DNA of 64,000 nucleotides from Staphylococcus microti. Lineage in GTDB: Bacteria; Bacillota; Bacilli; Staphylococcales; Staphylococcaceae. The position numbers and the translations under genes were made by a program. The stretch spans positions 1 to 64,000 of the forward strand of contig NZ_JXWY01000036.1 of assembly GCF_000934465.1 (NCBI RefSeq). Reading direction: 5' to 3'. Numbering within the stretch: position 1 is the stretch's first letter; every line of letters begins with the position of its first letter. This document shows positions 55,035 through 63,934 of this stretch, in pieces. The notes under the pieces are model-generated. The model did not search any database. It saw only the letters and a list, made by a program, of their open reading frames with translations, and was not told the DNA's origin.

Positions 55035-55830
55035 AATCCATATGATGTGTCGTCTTATGCATAAAGTTTTTAACCGTTTTAAGAAAGTGATCTTTTTCTT
55101 CTACAAATGGGTAAACACCTGAACGCTTAAATAAAGAGAATGTCGCATTAGGCATTTCATCCGCAACATCTTTCGCTTCAAATGGTGTGACACGTTTATT
55201 CGCTTGACCTGAGATGACAAGTGTGCGTACTTCAATACTCGGCAACAGCAATGCCACATTCGTATGTAGAAAGGCGTTATCAACGGCTGATGCTTCATAA
55301 TCCGTCAATAGTGATGCCGAATCATTTACATTTTTTAAAAACTTGCGTACTTTTCTATGTGAGTAATACAGATGTTTTTCTAAAAATGCTTCTTGTTCAC
55401 GCTTATCCCACGTACGAATTTCAGCTGCGTATTTTCTAAATAAGCGATCATGCGGTAACATATCGTCTTGTACTGTTGGATTTACTAAGATTAACTCTTT
55501 CACCATTTCCGGATGGCGTGCTGCAAGATCTAATGCTACTGAGCTGCCTAATTCATTCGCGATGACTGTTGCACTTTCAATATACAAATAATCCATCACT
55601 TCTTTAATATCTTGGCTAAATTGATTAAAGTTAATTTTTAATGGTTTGTCTGAATAGCCATGCCCACGTAAATCAATCATAATAACTTGAAAATATCTTG
55701 ATAAACGCTGTGCGATTTCTTCAAATACTGTATGATTCATATACACTGAATGAATCATGACGATCGGATAGCCTGCCCCCATCGAACGATAGTTAATAGC
55801 TGTCCCATCGGAAGTTCTAAAAAGTTCCAT
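55030..55830 (-). CDS. Alpha/beta-hydrolase-fold protein without a catalytic triad
   Basis: The 266-residue protein has the alpha/beta-hydrolase framework: the strand-3 block PIVMIHSVYMNHTVFEE, VIMIDLRGHGYSDKP near 49-63, and the nucleophile elbow. The elbow reads ANELGSS at 91-97, with E93 where the GxSxG serine belongs. The usual acid block (GxxD) is SGQANKR, and the histidine block (GHxxxxE) is SGVYPFVEE, so all three catalytic positions are altered. It probably binds rather than hydrolyses. Its start overlaps the HAD gene by 14 bases, so the two are co-translated. A frameshift is unlikely because the frame is intact. Confidence 0.82.
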   Translation of the reverse strand: MELFRTSDGTAINYRSMGAGYPIVMIHSVYMNHTVFEEIAQRLSRYFQVIMIDLRGHGYSDKPLKINFNQFSQDIKEVMDYLYIESATVIANELGSSVALDLAARHPEMVKELILVNPTVQDDMLPHDRLFRKYAAEIRTWDKREQEAFLEKHLYYSHRKVRKFLKNVNDSASLLTDYEASAVDNAFLHTNVALLLPSIEVRTLVISGQANKRVTPFEAKDVADEMPNATFSLFKRSGVYPFVEEKDHFLKTVKNFMHKTTHHMDL

Positions 55831-56533
55831 TTGATTCTACCTCCTTAGGTATGTGCAATATCTCTAGCAGTTGTTCTAATGATGTAATTTCATAGTCCAT
55901 TTCCGAAGCAAGTGGTGCGAGGTCGGCATCATGATGCTCATGGCGATACCAGACGCTGACCATTTCCATCGCATGTGCGGGTGCGACATCATTAAGCGCA
56001 TCATCTCCAACATATAATACCTCTTGTGGTGTCACTTCTAACTTTTCCACAATATCTTCATAAATGCGTGGATGTGGCTTACGGAATCCTACTGTTTCGG
56101 ATGTCGACAGATGATTCACATAATCTTCAATACCGAGCGCATAGACACGATGTTGTTTGATTTTAGATTTTCCATTGGCGATTACACCAATCTTATACCC
56201 TGCATTGTGAAGTTTTTTCAACGTGTAATGTGTATCATGAAACGGAAAGACGTAGCGATAAAAGTGCATTTCAAAGTCGCGAAATAAATCTTTCCAACTT
56301 AGTCGATCAATATTAAATTGCTTGATCATTTCTTTATATAAATCCGGCTTATCATGATCCTCATCATCGTCTAACTCTATAAACTTTTTGCGATAATCTG
56401 CAAATTGCACACGTACAAAATAATCATGGAAACGTTCATACTGTTCTTCAATAAACTTCTCACGTGATTTTTCACGGTCTAATAATGTACCTTCTAAGTC
56501 AAAGATAATTGCTTTAATCTGTGAAACATCCAT
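55817..56533 (-). CDS. HAD-superfamily hydrolase with altered motif I
   Basis: The 238-residue protein has a HAD core with a helical cap (about 20-95). Motif I is FDLEGTLLD: the nucleophile D12 is present, but the general acid two residues on is Glu14 rather than Asp. Motif II reads VIANGKS, with Ala where Ser/Thr is usual; the motif III lysine is in GFRKPHP, and motif IV is GDDALND. It could be a weakly active phosphatase or an altered binder. It lies between the fecCD-like permease gene and the triad-less hydrolase gene. Confidence 0.82.
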   Translation of the reverse strand: MDVSQIKAIIFDLEGTLLDREKSREKFIEEQYERFHDYFVRVQFADYRKKFIELDDDEDHDKPDLYKEMIKQFNIDRLSWKDLFRDFEMHFYRYVFPFHDTHYTLKKLHNAGYKIGVIANGKSKIKQHRVYALGIEDYVNHLSTSETVGFRKPHPRIYEDIVEKLEVTPQEVLYVGDDALNDVAPAHAMEMVSVWYRHEHHDADLAPLASEMDYEITSLEQLLEILHIPKEVESNGTF

Positions 56534-56577
56534 TTGTTAACCTCATTGCTTTCTTTTCAAATTCCTATATTTATATA

Positions 56578-57540
56578 CTAATCAATCATGCGACGGCTTT
56601 CAATCATCATCAAATAAAACATCATAGGGATACCTAACAATGCAAGCACGATACTCGCTGGTAATTGAATCGGTGCGAGTAACTGCGCGCCAAGCACGTC
56701 TGCTAAAACCATCACCGTACCGCCAATAAGCAAGTTCAACATCATTTTATAGACGAGCGACCCTTGCACAATACGCTGCACAAACTGTGGGACGACCATA
56801 CCGATAAAGCCAATCACGCCTACATAACCAATAATGACGGTCGCAAGTATTGTTGCGAGTCCTAAAACAGCTAGCGATAAACGTTGCACGTGTACCCCTA
56901 ACGCCGCACTTGAGAAGGTATTCAATTGTAACAGCTTAATACGCGGTGCAAGTAGCAATAAGCTTGCGATGACTATCATAAGCATTATGAAAACATATAA
57001 CACTTCTCGGTATTCTGCGGACGAAAAGCCACCGAATAAATAGCCCATTATGTTTTGTAACCGCGTGGGATTGAATTGTACGAGCAAATACAGCACCGCA
57101 TTTAATAATGCACCAATCATAATACCAGCTAATATTAATGATTTCGTCGGATAACCGGACGTTAATAATTGTGCCACAATCATTACGACAACAAGTGTCA
57201 TCAGTCCAAAAAATATGGCTAACGGGGCAATCCATATGAAAGACATGCCAAGAAAAATAGCAAGGGCTGCCCCCACAGTTGCACCATTTGCTAATCCAAG
57301 TGTAAAGCTATCTGCCAATGGATTGTTTAAAATTAGCTGATACATTTGTCCAGCAATCGTTAATCCCATACCTGCGAGCAACGCAAGTAATACACGTGGT
57401 AAACGCACTTGCCATATTAATGTTCGTGTCAGTGAACTTCCCCAATCAAGCTGACTCCATAGGGCATAACAAACAACAGCTATTAAAAAAAGGCTCCATA
57501 CACTCAAGGTTATGAAGCCTCTCCATTTACGCTTATTCAT
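56578..57540 (-). CDS. FecCD/BtuC-type ABC permease
   Basis: The 320-residue permease has about nine helices, GQMYQLILNNPLADSFTLGLANGATVGAA near 64-92 and the coupling loop GMVVPQFVQRIVQG. That places it with importers of iron-siderophores, haem or cobalamin. It overlaps the lipoprotein gene by eight bases (ATGAATAA), with GAGAG nine bases before the ATG at 57540. An ATG at 57549 is also possible. No ATPase gene accompanies it, so FhuC (23534-24337) is a plausible energiser. Confidence 0.85.
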   Translation of the reverse strand: MNKRKWRGFITLSVWSLFLIAVVCYALWSQLDWGSSLTRTLIWQVRLPRVLLALLAGMGLTIAGQMYQLILNNPLADSFTLGLANGATVGAALAIFLGMSFIWIAPLAIFFGLMTLVVVMIVAQLLTSGYPTKSLILAGIMIGALLNAVLYLLVQFNPTRLQNIMGYLFGGFSSAEYREVLYVFIMLMIVIASLLLLAPRIKLLQLNTFSSAALGVHVQRLSLAVLGLATILATVIIGYVGVIGFIGMVVPQFVQRIVQGSLVYKMMLNLLIGGTVMVLADVLGAQLLAPIQLPASIVLALLGIPMMFYLMMIESRRMID

Positions 57541-58408
57541 AAATGGCATCTCTCAACTTTTTCATGCCGTCATCTAAACGCGGTCCTGGACGTGACAATA
57601 AATCATCATTCAACGCTTTGATGCGTTCTTTTTTGACAGCTGTTACGTCATCAAAACCACCACGCTGTGCCACTGCTTGTTGATAATCTGCTGTTGTCAC
57701 ACCAGACGTTGCAATCATGACATCTGGATTCTTTTTAATAATCTGTTCTTTATCCACTTTTGGCCAATCCGCTTGATCAGCGAAAACATTGTCTGCTTTC
57801 AACTGACGTAACATATCATTCATAAATGTATCTTTACCTGCTGTATAAATTTCAGGCTCCGATGCAATTTCAATGAACACTTTTGGATTCGCTTTTTTAT
57901 TTGGAATCGCATCAATCACTTTTTGAATATTGGCTTTCGTTTCTTTAACAAGTGCTTGTGCTTCTTTCTCTTTACCTGTCACTTCACCAACTTGCATGAA
58001 AGTCTTATACATTTGCGCGATAGATTTGGCATCTTCAACGTAAACAACTTTAATGCCGCTCTTCTGCAAGCTTTCAAGTACTTTCCCTTGTGACGCACGC
58101 TGTGTTTCATGTGCCAAAATCAAGTCCGGTTGCGCTTTAATCAACGCTTCTTTATTTAAATTCATTGCGTCAAACTGCGCTTTATCTTTCACTTCTTTTG
58201 GATAGTCATCAACTGTTGAAACACCAATCACTTTATCTCCAAGACCCAGTTCATACAAAATTTCTGTATTACTTGGCATTAAAGAAATAATACGTTTAGG
58301 TGCTTTTCCCGTTGACTTTCCATCTTCGTCTGACTGACTTGCTTGAAAGTTACATCCTGCTAAGACAAGTGCCATTAGCATCAGCAACACGATATGCTTT
58401 AATTTCAT
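57533..58408 (-). CDS. Siderophore/cobalamin-type ABC solute-binding lipoprotein
   Basis: The 291-residue lipoprotein has a lipobox with C19 (VLAGC) and a helical-backbone metal-receptor fold. ISLMPSNTEILYELGLGDKVIGVSTVDDYP near 41-70 and RPGPRLDDGMKKL near the C-terminus are typical of the BtuF-like group that binds cobalamin or related compounds. The ligand cannot be told from sequence. It pairs with the overlapping permease. GAGGTG precedes the ATG. I see no Fur box in its leader. Confidence 0.85.
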   Translation of the reverse strand: MKLKHIVLLMLMALVLAGCNFQASQSDEDGKSTGKAPKRIISLMPSNTEILYELGLGDKVIGVSTVDDYPKEVKDKAQFDAMNLNKEALIKAQPDLILAHETQRASQGKVLESLQKSGIKVVYVEDAKSIAQMYKTFMQVGEVTGKEKEAQALVKETKANIQKVIDAIPNKKANPKVFIEIASEPEIYTAGKDTFMNDMLRQLKADNVFADQADWPKVDKEQIIKKNPDVMIATSGVTTADYQQAVAQRGGFDDVTAVKKERIKALNDDLLSRPGPRLDDGMKKLRDAIYE

Positions 58409-58477
58409 TTTCTACACCTCTACTTAGGAGCGACACAAAAAGTGCGTCATTGTATCCCCCGGAAAAAGTATCTACAA

Positions 58478-58752
58478 GAGGTTGGGATAAAAGCGTTTAG
58501 GATTTCAGTGTACTCCCTATAATTTCGATTAACCTTATTGGCACTACGACGAAATCAATGCTTATGCATAAGATTTCTGTAGTGCTCCCAAATTTTGCCG
58601 GAATCGTGGTCATTCTGTCGAGAATCCTACCTCTGGGACACCATTTAGCGGTTCCCAAAGTACAAATGCCTTCAATCCCATCCCCTTCAGACACCTACTA
58701 CCATTTTTTATATTTTTAGTTAGTGATCTATTTGACTATGTCCGAGCCCTTA
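58478..58752. repeat. Dispersed intergenic repeat, largest copy, with strong hairpin
   Basis: This fills most of the gene-free gap 58409-58763. It begins AGAGGTTGGGATAAAAG. A strong hairpin GCACTAC ... GTAGTGC (58541-58585) has GAAATC/GATTTC inside. It ends with CTTCAGACACCTACTACC and CTATGTCCGAGCCC, blocks also seen at 9975-10045. No open frame of interest lies in it. A structured RNA is possible. Confidence 0.6.
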
Positions 58753-58763
58753 ACGCCTTGTTA

Positions 58764-60422
58764 TTACATGCTTTCAGGAGCTGATACACCTACAAGGCGC
58801 AATGCATTGCGTAATGTAATACGAACTGCGTCAATCAATGCTAAATGTGCTTTTGTTTTAGCGACATCATCTGTTAAAACTTTCTCAGCATTGTAGAATT
58901 TATGGAAATGCGCGGCAAGATCTTGGATGTAATTCGTTATTCTATGTGGCGCTCTCGCTTCCGCTGCCCCTTCAATGACTATTTCAAACTCTGCTACTTT
59001 CTTCAACAATTCAATCGCTTTGTCATGTGTAATCGCGCTATAATCACTACCTGCTGCCACTTCATAGCCTTGCTCTGCAGCTTGACGTAAGATTGAACAA
59101 ATACGTGCATGTGCATATTGTGCATAGTATACAGGGTTATCTTGTGATTGTGTTTTAGCAAGTTCCATATCAAAGTCGAAATGTGTATCTGGACTACGCA
59201 TTGTTAAGAAGTAACGTGCAGCATCAACGCCCACTTCGTCCATAATTTCACGCAATGTAATCGCGTTACCCGTACGTTTACTCATCTTCACTTCAACGCC
59301 ATCTTGCATTAAGCGTACGAGTTGCATAATTTGAATTTCTAAACGATCGCTATCAACACCAAATGTCTCAAGAGACGCTTTCAAACGATTAATATATCCG
59401 TGATGATCCGCACCGAATAAATTGATTAATTTGTCATTGCCACGTTGGATTTTATCATAATGATACGCAATATCTGGTAAGAAATACGTGTAAGTTCCGT
59501 CTTGTTTAATCAGTACACGGTCTTTATCATCTTTAAAGTCCGTCGTACGTAACCATGTTGCGCCATCTTTTTCATACGTATAGCCAAGTTCTGTCATTTT
59601 TTCAAGAACTGCTTGAATGTCACCTTTTTCATACAAGCTTGTTTCACTAAACCAATTGTCAAAATGCGTGTTAAAATCTGCCAAATCTTGACGTAACTTG
59701 CGCATTTCATAGTCCACACCTAGCTTGCGGAACACTTCAATACGTTCGCTATCAGACATGTCTTGAAGTTCTGGACGCGTTGTCGCTAAGTCTTCACCAA
59801 TCCCTACAATGTCTTTACCATGGTAGCCATCTTCAGGCATTGCCATCTCTTTACCTAAACTTTGCCAATAACGTGCTTCAATTGATTTTGCTAAGTTCGT
59901 AATTTGGTTACCTGCATCGTTAATATAGTATTCACGTGTCACATCATAACCTGCTGCATCCATAATATTACTCATCGTATCACCAACAGCCGCATTACGT
60001 GCATGACCAATGTGTAAATCCCCTGTTGGGTTCGCAGAGACATACTCGATTAATACTTTTTCATTTTTTGGTGTGTCTACACGTCCATATTGTGTATCTT
60101 TTTTCAAAACATCATCAATCACAACATGTAAATAACTTGGGTCTAAATAGAAATTGATGAAACCCGGACCTGCAATATCTACTTTTTGAACGTGTGCCGC
60201 TTCTGTATCTAAGTTTTCAACAATGAGTTGCGCAATCTCACGAGGATTACGTTTCGCAATTTTCGTTAACACCATCGCAATGTTTGTTGCGTAATCGCCA
60301 TTTTGTGTGTCTTTTGGAATTTCTACTTTAATATGCGGAACTGTATCAGCTAGTTCTGCTTTTTTAATACTTTTTTCAATTTCTTCAATTAATGTCTGTT
60401 TCACTTGATCAATAATATTCAT
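58764..60422 (-). CDS. argS: Arginyl-tRNA synthetase
   Basis: The 552-residue class I synthetase charges tRNA-Arg. It has the ArgS N-terminal domain (about 1-100), the HIGH motif as [14 protein letters not shown] near 131-144, a KMSKR-like site in [11 protein letters not shown] and the C-terminal anticodon-binding DALR domain (about 440-552). GAGGAG supports the ATG at 60422. Its start overlaps the end of the DUF1934 gene, so both are coupled. No T-box leader is visible. Confidence 0.98.
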   Translation of the reverse strand: MNIIDQVKQTLIEEIEKSIKKAELADTVPHIKVEIPKDTQNGDYATNIAMVLTKIAKRNPREIAQLIVENLDTEAAHVQKVDIAGPGFINFYLDPSYLHVVIDDVLKKDTQYGRVDTPKNEKVLIEYVSANPTGDLHIGHARNAAVGDTMSNIMDAAGYDVTREYYINDAGNQITNLAKSIEARYWQSLGKEMAMPEDGYHGKDIVGIGEDLATTRPELQDMSDSERIEVFRKLGVDYEMRKLRQDLADFNTHFDNWFSETSLYEKGDIQAVLEKMTELGYTYEKDGATWLRTTDFKDDKDRVLIKQDGTYTYFLPDIAYHYDKIQRGNDKLINLFGADHHGYINRLKASLETFGVDSDRLEIQIMQLVRLMQDGVEVKMSKRTGNAITLREIMDEVGVDAARYFLTMRSPDTHFDFDMELAKTQSQDNPVYYAQYAHARICSILRQAAEQGYEVAAGSDYSAITHDKAIELLKKVAEFEIVIEGAAEARAPHRITNYIQDLAAHFHKFYNAEKVLTDDVAKTKAHLALIDAVRITLRNALRLVGVSAPESM

Positions 60423-60423
60423 C

Positions 60424-60834
60424 TTAACACTCCTCATATGTCAATTCGTATTGATAGGTGCCGACTGGATCATCACCTTGATATAATTTATAATGTGCTT
60501 TCAGTTTACCGCCTGTCTCTGAAACAAAATGTAAGATGCGCAATGTCTCCACTGTAAACACCATTTTGCCTTCTGGAATATGATAATACGACGATGTTGT
60601 CTGACCTTCTAACAAATGCAATGTCATATGTACATCGCCTTTGCGAATAATTTTAACACCGTCATCTGTGATTTTAACTGTCACATTGACGACGGAGCCT
60701 TCAACTGTCTCATCATAACGGATAAACTCGGCATTTTTTTGTACACGGACACCTTGTGTTTTATGTGTGTATCGTTGCTTCGTATCGCCTTGCTTTACAA
60801 CTTGATGTGTTTGAATTGTTACCTGTTGTTCCAC
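60424..60834 (-). CDS. DUF1934 (YwiB-like) calycin-fold protein
   Basis: The 136-residue protein fits the DUF1934 family: a predicted beta-barrel with [18 protein letters not shown] near 42-59 and the C-terminal [19 protein letters not shown]. Such genes stand immediately upstream of argS across Firmicutes. No function is known. No ATG has a ribosome site; a GTG at 60834 lies eight bases after AAGGTGG and gives the expected N-terminus VEQQVTIQT, so I chose it. Confidence 0.8.
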   Translation of the reverse strand: MEQQVTIQTHQVVKQGDTKQRYTHKTQGVRVQKNAEFIRYDETVEGSVVNVTVKITDDGVKIIRKGDVHMTLHLLEGQTTSSYYHIPEGKMVFTVETLRILHFVSETGGKLKAHYKLYQGDDPVGTYQYELTYEEC

Positions 60835-60871
60835 AGCGGTAGCCACCTTACTTTGATAAATAATACAAGAC

Positions 60872-60880
60872 ATTATAACA
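60872..60880 (-). promoter_or_regulatory. Extended -10 promoter of the DUF1934-argS unit
   Basis: On the minus strand TGTTATAAT combines a consensus TATAAT with the extended TGn element, about 40 bases before the GTG start. No strong -35 is present, as usual for extended -10 promoters. Confidence 0.55.
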
Positions 60881-60892
60881 TACAATCATCAT

Positions 60893-60948
60893 AAAAAAAG
60901 CGTGAATCTGCACGCTGGCATATATACCAGCCTGCTATCAACACACGC
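60893..60948 (-). terminator. Intrinsic terminator after the YwhD gene
   Basis: GCGTG/CACGC outer arms with a CTGG/CCAG and GCGTG inner stem are followed on the minus strand by TTTTTTTATG, 12 bases past the stop. Confidence 0.75.
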
Positions 60949-60960
60949 ATGTAACTTCTA

Positions 60961-61470
60961 TTATACTGCTAATGATTGACGTAATTCTTCACTTGAATTG
61001 CGCCACATCGCTTCATTATGGTTCTGTAAAAATTCAGCAAGAACGCGTTTGTTCTCATCGCCAATCTGATCAATTATGACTTTATGTTTCATAGACTTAT
61101 CCATCATATTGACATGTTCTGGCATGCTTTTGAACCCACGACGTATTTGTTTATTGACGAGTAAATAGGCTGCTGTCAAACCCGCATAGTAAGGCCCTTG
61201 TGCACCACGTTCAGTCGTTACCCAGCATAACCAATATGCTTTGGCACCTTCGACATCTACTGTCTCTTTATCCGTAATCCACTTGACACCTTTTTCTACG
61301 TCTGCACGGGCATGCATCGCACCAATATCAATAAACGCTTCTTGCGCATCAATGTCGATAAATACAGGTGCAATGTTATCTAAACTAATCGCACCAATAT
61401 TCGTGCCTTTATGACCATCTAACGGATCATTCTTAATGATGTTAAAGTTAAATCCTTTTTTCTCTGCCAC
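60961..61470 (-). CDS. YwhD-family protein
   Basis: The 169-residue protein matches YwhD: FNIIKNDPLDGHKG near 7-20, GAISLDNIAPVFIDIDAQEAFIDIGAMHAR, and RRGFKSMPEHVNMMDKSMKHKVIIDQIGDE. Function unknown. GGAGGG lies six bases before a GTG at 61470, which is the likely start; ATG codons further upstream overlap or precede the ribosome site. It follows the HD-domain gene by 40 bases on the same strand. Confidence 0.85.
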   Translation of the reverse strand: MAEKKGFNFNIIKNDPLDGHKGTNIGAISLDNIAPVFIDIDAQEAFIDIGAMHARADVEKGVKWITDKETVDVEGAKAYWLCWVTTERGAQGPYYAGLTAAYLLVNKQIRRGFKSMPEHVNMMDKSMKHKVIIDQIGDENKRVLAEFLQNHNEAMWRNSSEELRQSLAV

Positions 61471-61510
61471 TGAGAACCCTCCATTCATAATCACTGCGTC
61501 AACGTAATCG

Positions 61511-62809
61511 TTATTTCAGCTCATTGAGCAAGTTAATAATCGAACCTTTCAACACTGGATCTTCAATATTCAAAACCAGTTCTTTTGGATAGTAAAGTTT
61601 ATAATCTTGGCGTTTAATCCCTGTCACGCTCGAAATAATTCGTGATTGGCTGCTAATTTCTCGAATATCGCCGTTCGGTTTTAATAGGTGAATCGACTTA
61701 CGATCTGACCCTGGACGATCGTAATCATACGGTAAATCAGAAATCGAATCACTGACAAAGTAGTATGTTGGATCAATGCCTGCATCTTCAAATAGCGCAA
61801 TAAGTTCCGTTTGCGTAATGTAACTGCCATCAAACGGTAAATGCTTGAACAAGTCTCTTTGAATAAAACGTCTTGCCAAATCACTTAAAATTGGATCTTT
61901 TTCATGCATCCATTCTTTTAAATAAAACACAACGTCCGTTTCATCTAACTTAAGATACGCTTCAATTGTGACATCATTTTCAAAAAATGGCACAAAATCA
62001 CGTGGTGCTGTTTGAAACTTATACCCTTGCTCATACAAATATTTTGCACGTTTAAAACAATTGTTAAGTAAAACTTCTCCACCACGGCTCACAGGGTGGA
62101 AATAAACTTGCCAATACATTTGATAGCGACTCATAATAAAACTCTCGACCGCATGCATCCCACTCTCTTTAATGAGCACTTCATCAGGAGATGGGCGCAT
62201 AAGACGTAAAATCCGTTCCATATCAAACATACCGTAAGAAACGCCTGTAAAATACGCATCTCGCTGTAAATAGTCCATTCGATCCGCGTCAATTTGTGAT
62301 GAAATCATCGAAATAACGAGTTTATTTTCATGTGTCTTATTAATCACTTCCGCTACTTCAAGTGGAAATGACGGCGATACACGTCGCAATACGTCATTCA
62401 CTTCTGTATTTCCCGTAATAATCGCTTGTGTGTATACTTCGTGATCTGTGCCAAATATTTTCTCAAAACTATGCGAAAACGGCCCGTGACCTAAATCGTG
62501 CAATAGTGCCGCACACATCGCAAGTGGACGATCTGCATCGTTCCAAGCCGGTCGTCCTCGAAATGTCTCATCAATCATGCGTCTCACAATTTCATAGACA
62601 CCGAGTGAGTGACCAAAACGACTATGTTCTGCGGTATGAAAGGCAAGATTTAACGTTCCAAGTTGTTTAATGCGTCTTAAACGCTGGAATTCCTTTGTTT
62701 TAATCAAATCCCAAATCAGCTGATCTTGCACGTGAATATATCGATGAATCGGATCTTTAAAAACCTTTTCTTCTGGCAACTTGCGATCAACATACGCTAT
62801 CTCCGTCAA
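61511..62809 (-). CDS. HD-domain phosphohydrolase (YwfO/dGTPase-like)
   Basis: The 432-residue protein has an N-terminal HD domain with the metal set H...HD...D: EHSRFGHSLGVYE near 61-73, CAALLHDLGHGPFSHSFEKIF near 99-119 and a later Asp in SSQIDADRMDYLQRD. A long helical and beta-rich C-terminal part follows. The KDPIHRYIHV start is typical of YwfO-like proteins, related to dNTP triphosphohydrolases. The start is TTG at 62809, eight bases after AAGGAGG; the nearby ATG is out of frame. Role in dNTP balance is inferred. Confidence 0.88.
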   Translation of the reverse strand: MTEIAYVDRKLPEEKVFKDPIHRYIHVQDQLIWDLIKTKEFQRLRRIKQLGTLNLAFHTAEHSRFGHSLGVYEIVRRMIDETFRGRPAWNDADRPLAMCAALLHDLGHGPFSHSFEKIFGTDHEVYTQAIITGNTEVNDVLRRVSPSFPLEVAEVINKTHENKLVISMISSQIDADRMDYLQRDAYFTGVSYGMFDMERILRLMRPSPDEVLIKESGMHAVESFIMSRYQMYWQVYFHPVSRGGEVLLNNCFKRAKYLYEQGYKFQTAPRDFVPFFENDVTIEAYLKLDETDVVFYLKEWMHEKDPILSDLARRFIQRDLFKHLPFDGSYITQTELIALFEDAGIDPTYYFVSDSISDLPYDYDRPGSDRKSIHLLKPNGDIREISSQSRIISSVTGIKRQDYKLYYPKELVLNIEDPVLKGSIINLLNELK

Positions 62810-62833
62810 TGGACATTCCTCCTTAATGAGACA

Positions 62834-63316
62834 CTAAGCCAATTGTTTTTTCATTAATGCAAGTGACATCGTTTCGCCAAACATGACCGTTTCATATGTA
62901 CGGATGACTTCAAATCCTTCGCCTTCATAAAAAGCAACAGCCTTTTCATTGTGCGTGTCAACTTCTAAGTATACCGCTTCATATTGCCCTTTATAATGAG
63001 CTAACCCTTGCTCTAACAATAGACGTCCATACCCTTTATTTTGAGAGTGTGGACGTACGTAGTGTGCCGATAAGTAAAGTTCGCTGCCTTGGATAAAGTT
63101 CGCAAATCCAACAACCGTCTCTTCTTCCATCGCCACTAAAAACAATTGTTCATCCAATCTTTTTAGTAAATGTGCCTCGTTATATGAAGCTGCTAGTAGT
63201 TCATTGACAGTACGCGCAGCATATATATTCAAGTACGTGTTATACCATGCTTTCGTTGCAACATCGCGAATACCAATGACATCATCTGGTGTCGCTCTTC
63301 TCACTTCATACGTCAT
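62834..63316 (-). CDS. GNAT-family N-acetyltransferase
   Basis: The 160-residue protein has the GNAT fold. The acetyl-CoA loop is HYVRPHSQNKGYGRLLLEQG near 84-103 (Q/RxxGxG/A pattern) and the C-terminal NEKAVAFYEGEGFEVIRTY is typical of Rim-like and spermidine-type acetyltransferases. The substrate is unknown. ATAAGGAG precedes the ATG. It is 24 bases upstream of the HD-domain gene on the same strand and probably in the same transcript. Confidence 0.88.
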   Translation of the reverse strand: MTYEVRRATPDDVIGIRDVATKAWYNTYLNIYAARTVNELLAASYNEAHLLKRLDEQLFLVAMEEETVVGFANFIQGSELYLSAHYVRPHSQNKGYGRLLLEQGLAHYKGQYEAVYLEVDTHNEKAVAFYEGEGFEVIRTYETVMFGETMSLALMKKQLA

Positions 63317-63382
63317 ATTCCTCGCTCCTTATATGCTATAGAATAACTTTCATTATACCACAACTTCCGCTCCATATAAGGC

Positions 63383-63934
63383 TTAATTCGCACTTGTCGC
63401 AACGCTTGCCGTATATTGTTCATTCCAACGCGCCGCTTCATTCATCGCATACGTGTCTTTAAAAATATCCCCCGGTTGTGTCGCACAACCAATCAAATAA
63501 TCTTGTAAATGAGCACCTAAAAACTGCAAGCTATAATCCACTTGCTGTACACAAGGTAATGCTTTGACACGTGGGCTATCTCCGCCGATTAAAATAAGGC
63601 GGAAATTAATATCTGACAGCTTTTCTTTAAAGTTCTCATATTGAGACGCTTCCAAAGCTTCAGACCACTGTTCAATAAAGTGTTGCATCGTCATGCTAAT
63701 ACTGTACCAACAAACCGGTGACACTAAGATCACATCTTCACTCGCAAATATTTGGTCTGTCACTTGTTCATATTCTTTTTGTCCATTTGCGTCATCTTCT
63801 GCCTGCTCTGAACTTGATGACACAACAACATCTTCTAGGTTAATCCATCTATAATCTTGTCCTTCTAGTACTTGCTCTGTTAACGTGGCGGTGTTCGATT
63901 GTTCACGTCCGCCTCCAAATAATACTGTAATCAT
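63383..63934 (-). CDS. Flavodoxin-fold NAD(P)H-dependent oxidoreductase
   Basis: The 183-residue protein has the flavodoxin-like fold of FMN reductases. MITVLFGGGREQSNTATLTEQVLEG is the FMN phosphate loop region, and ILVSPVCWYSISMTMQHFIEQW near 70-91 matches the WYS/P...K-FID motif of the family. It probably reduces flavins or quinones. ATG codons at 63979 and 63943 lie upstream, but AAAGGGA is eight bases before the ATG at 63934. Its promoter lies in the last bases of the window. Confidence 0.82.
   Translation of the reverse strand: MITVLFGGGREQSNTATLTEQVLEGQDYRWINLEDVVVSSSSEQAEDDANGQKEYEQVTDQIFASEDVILVSPVCWYSISMTMQHFIEQWSEALEASQYENFKEKLSDINFRLILIGGDSPRVKALPCVQQVDYSLQFLGAHLQDYLIGCATQPGDIFKDTYAMNEAARWNEQYTASVATSAN

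Noticed and set aside
58409-58763. Cobalamin riboswitch in the leader of the BtuF-like lipoprotein
   Set aside because: I could not find the conserved B12-box; repeat modules explain the sequence.
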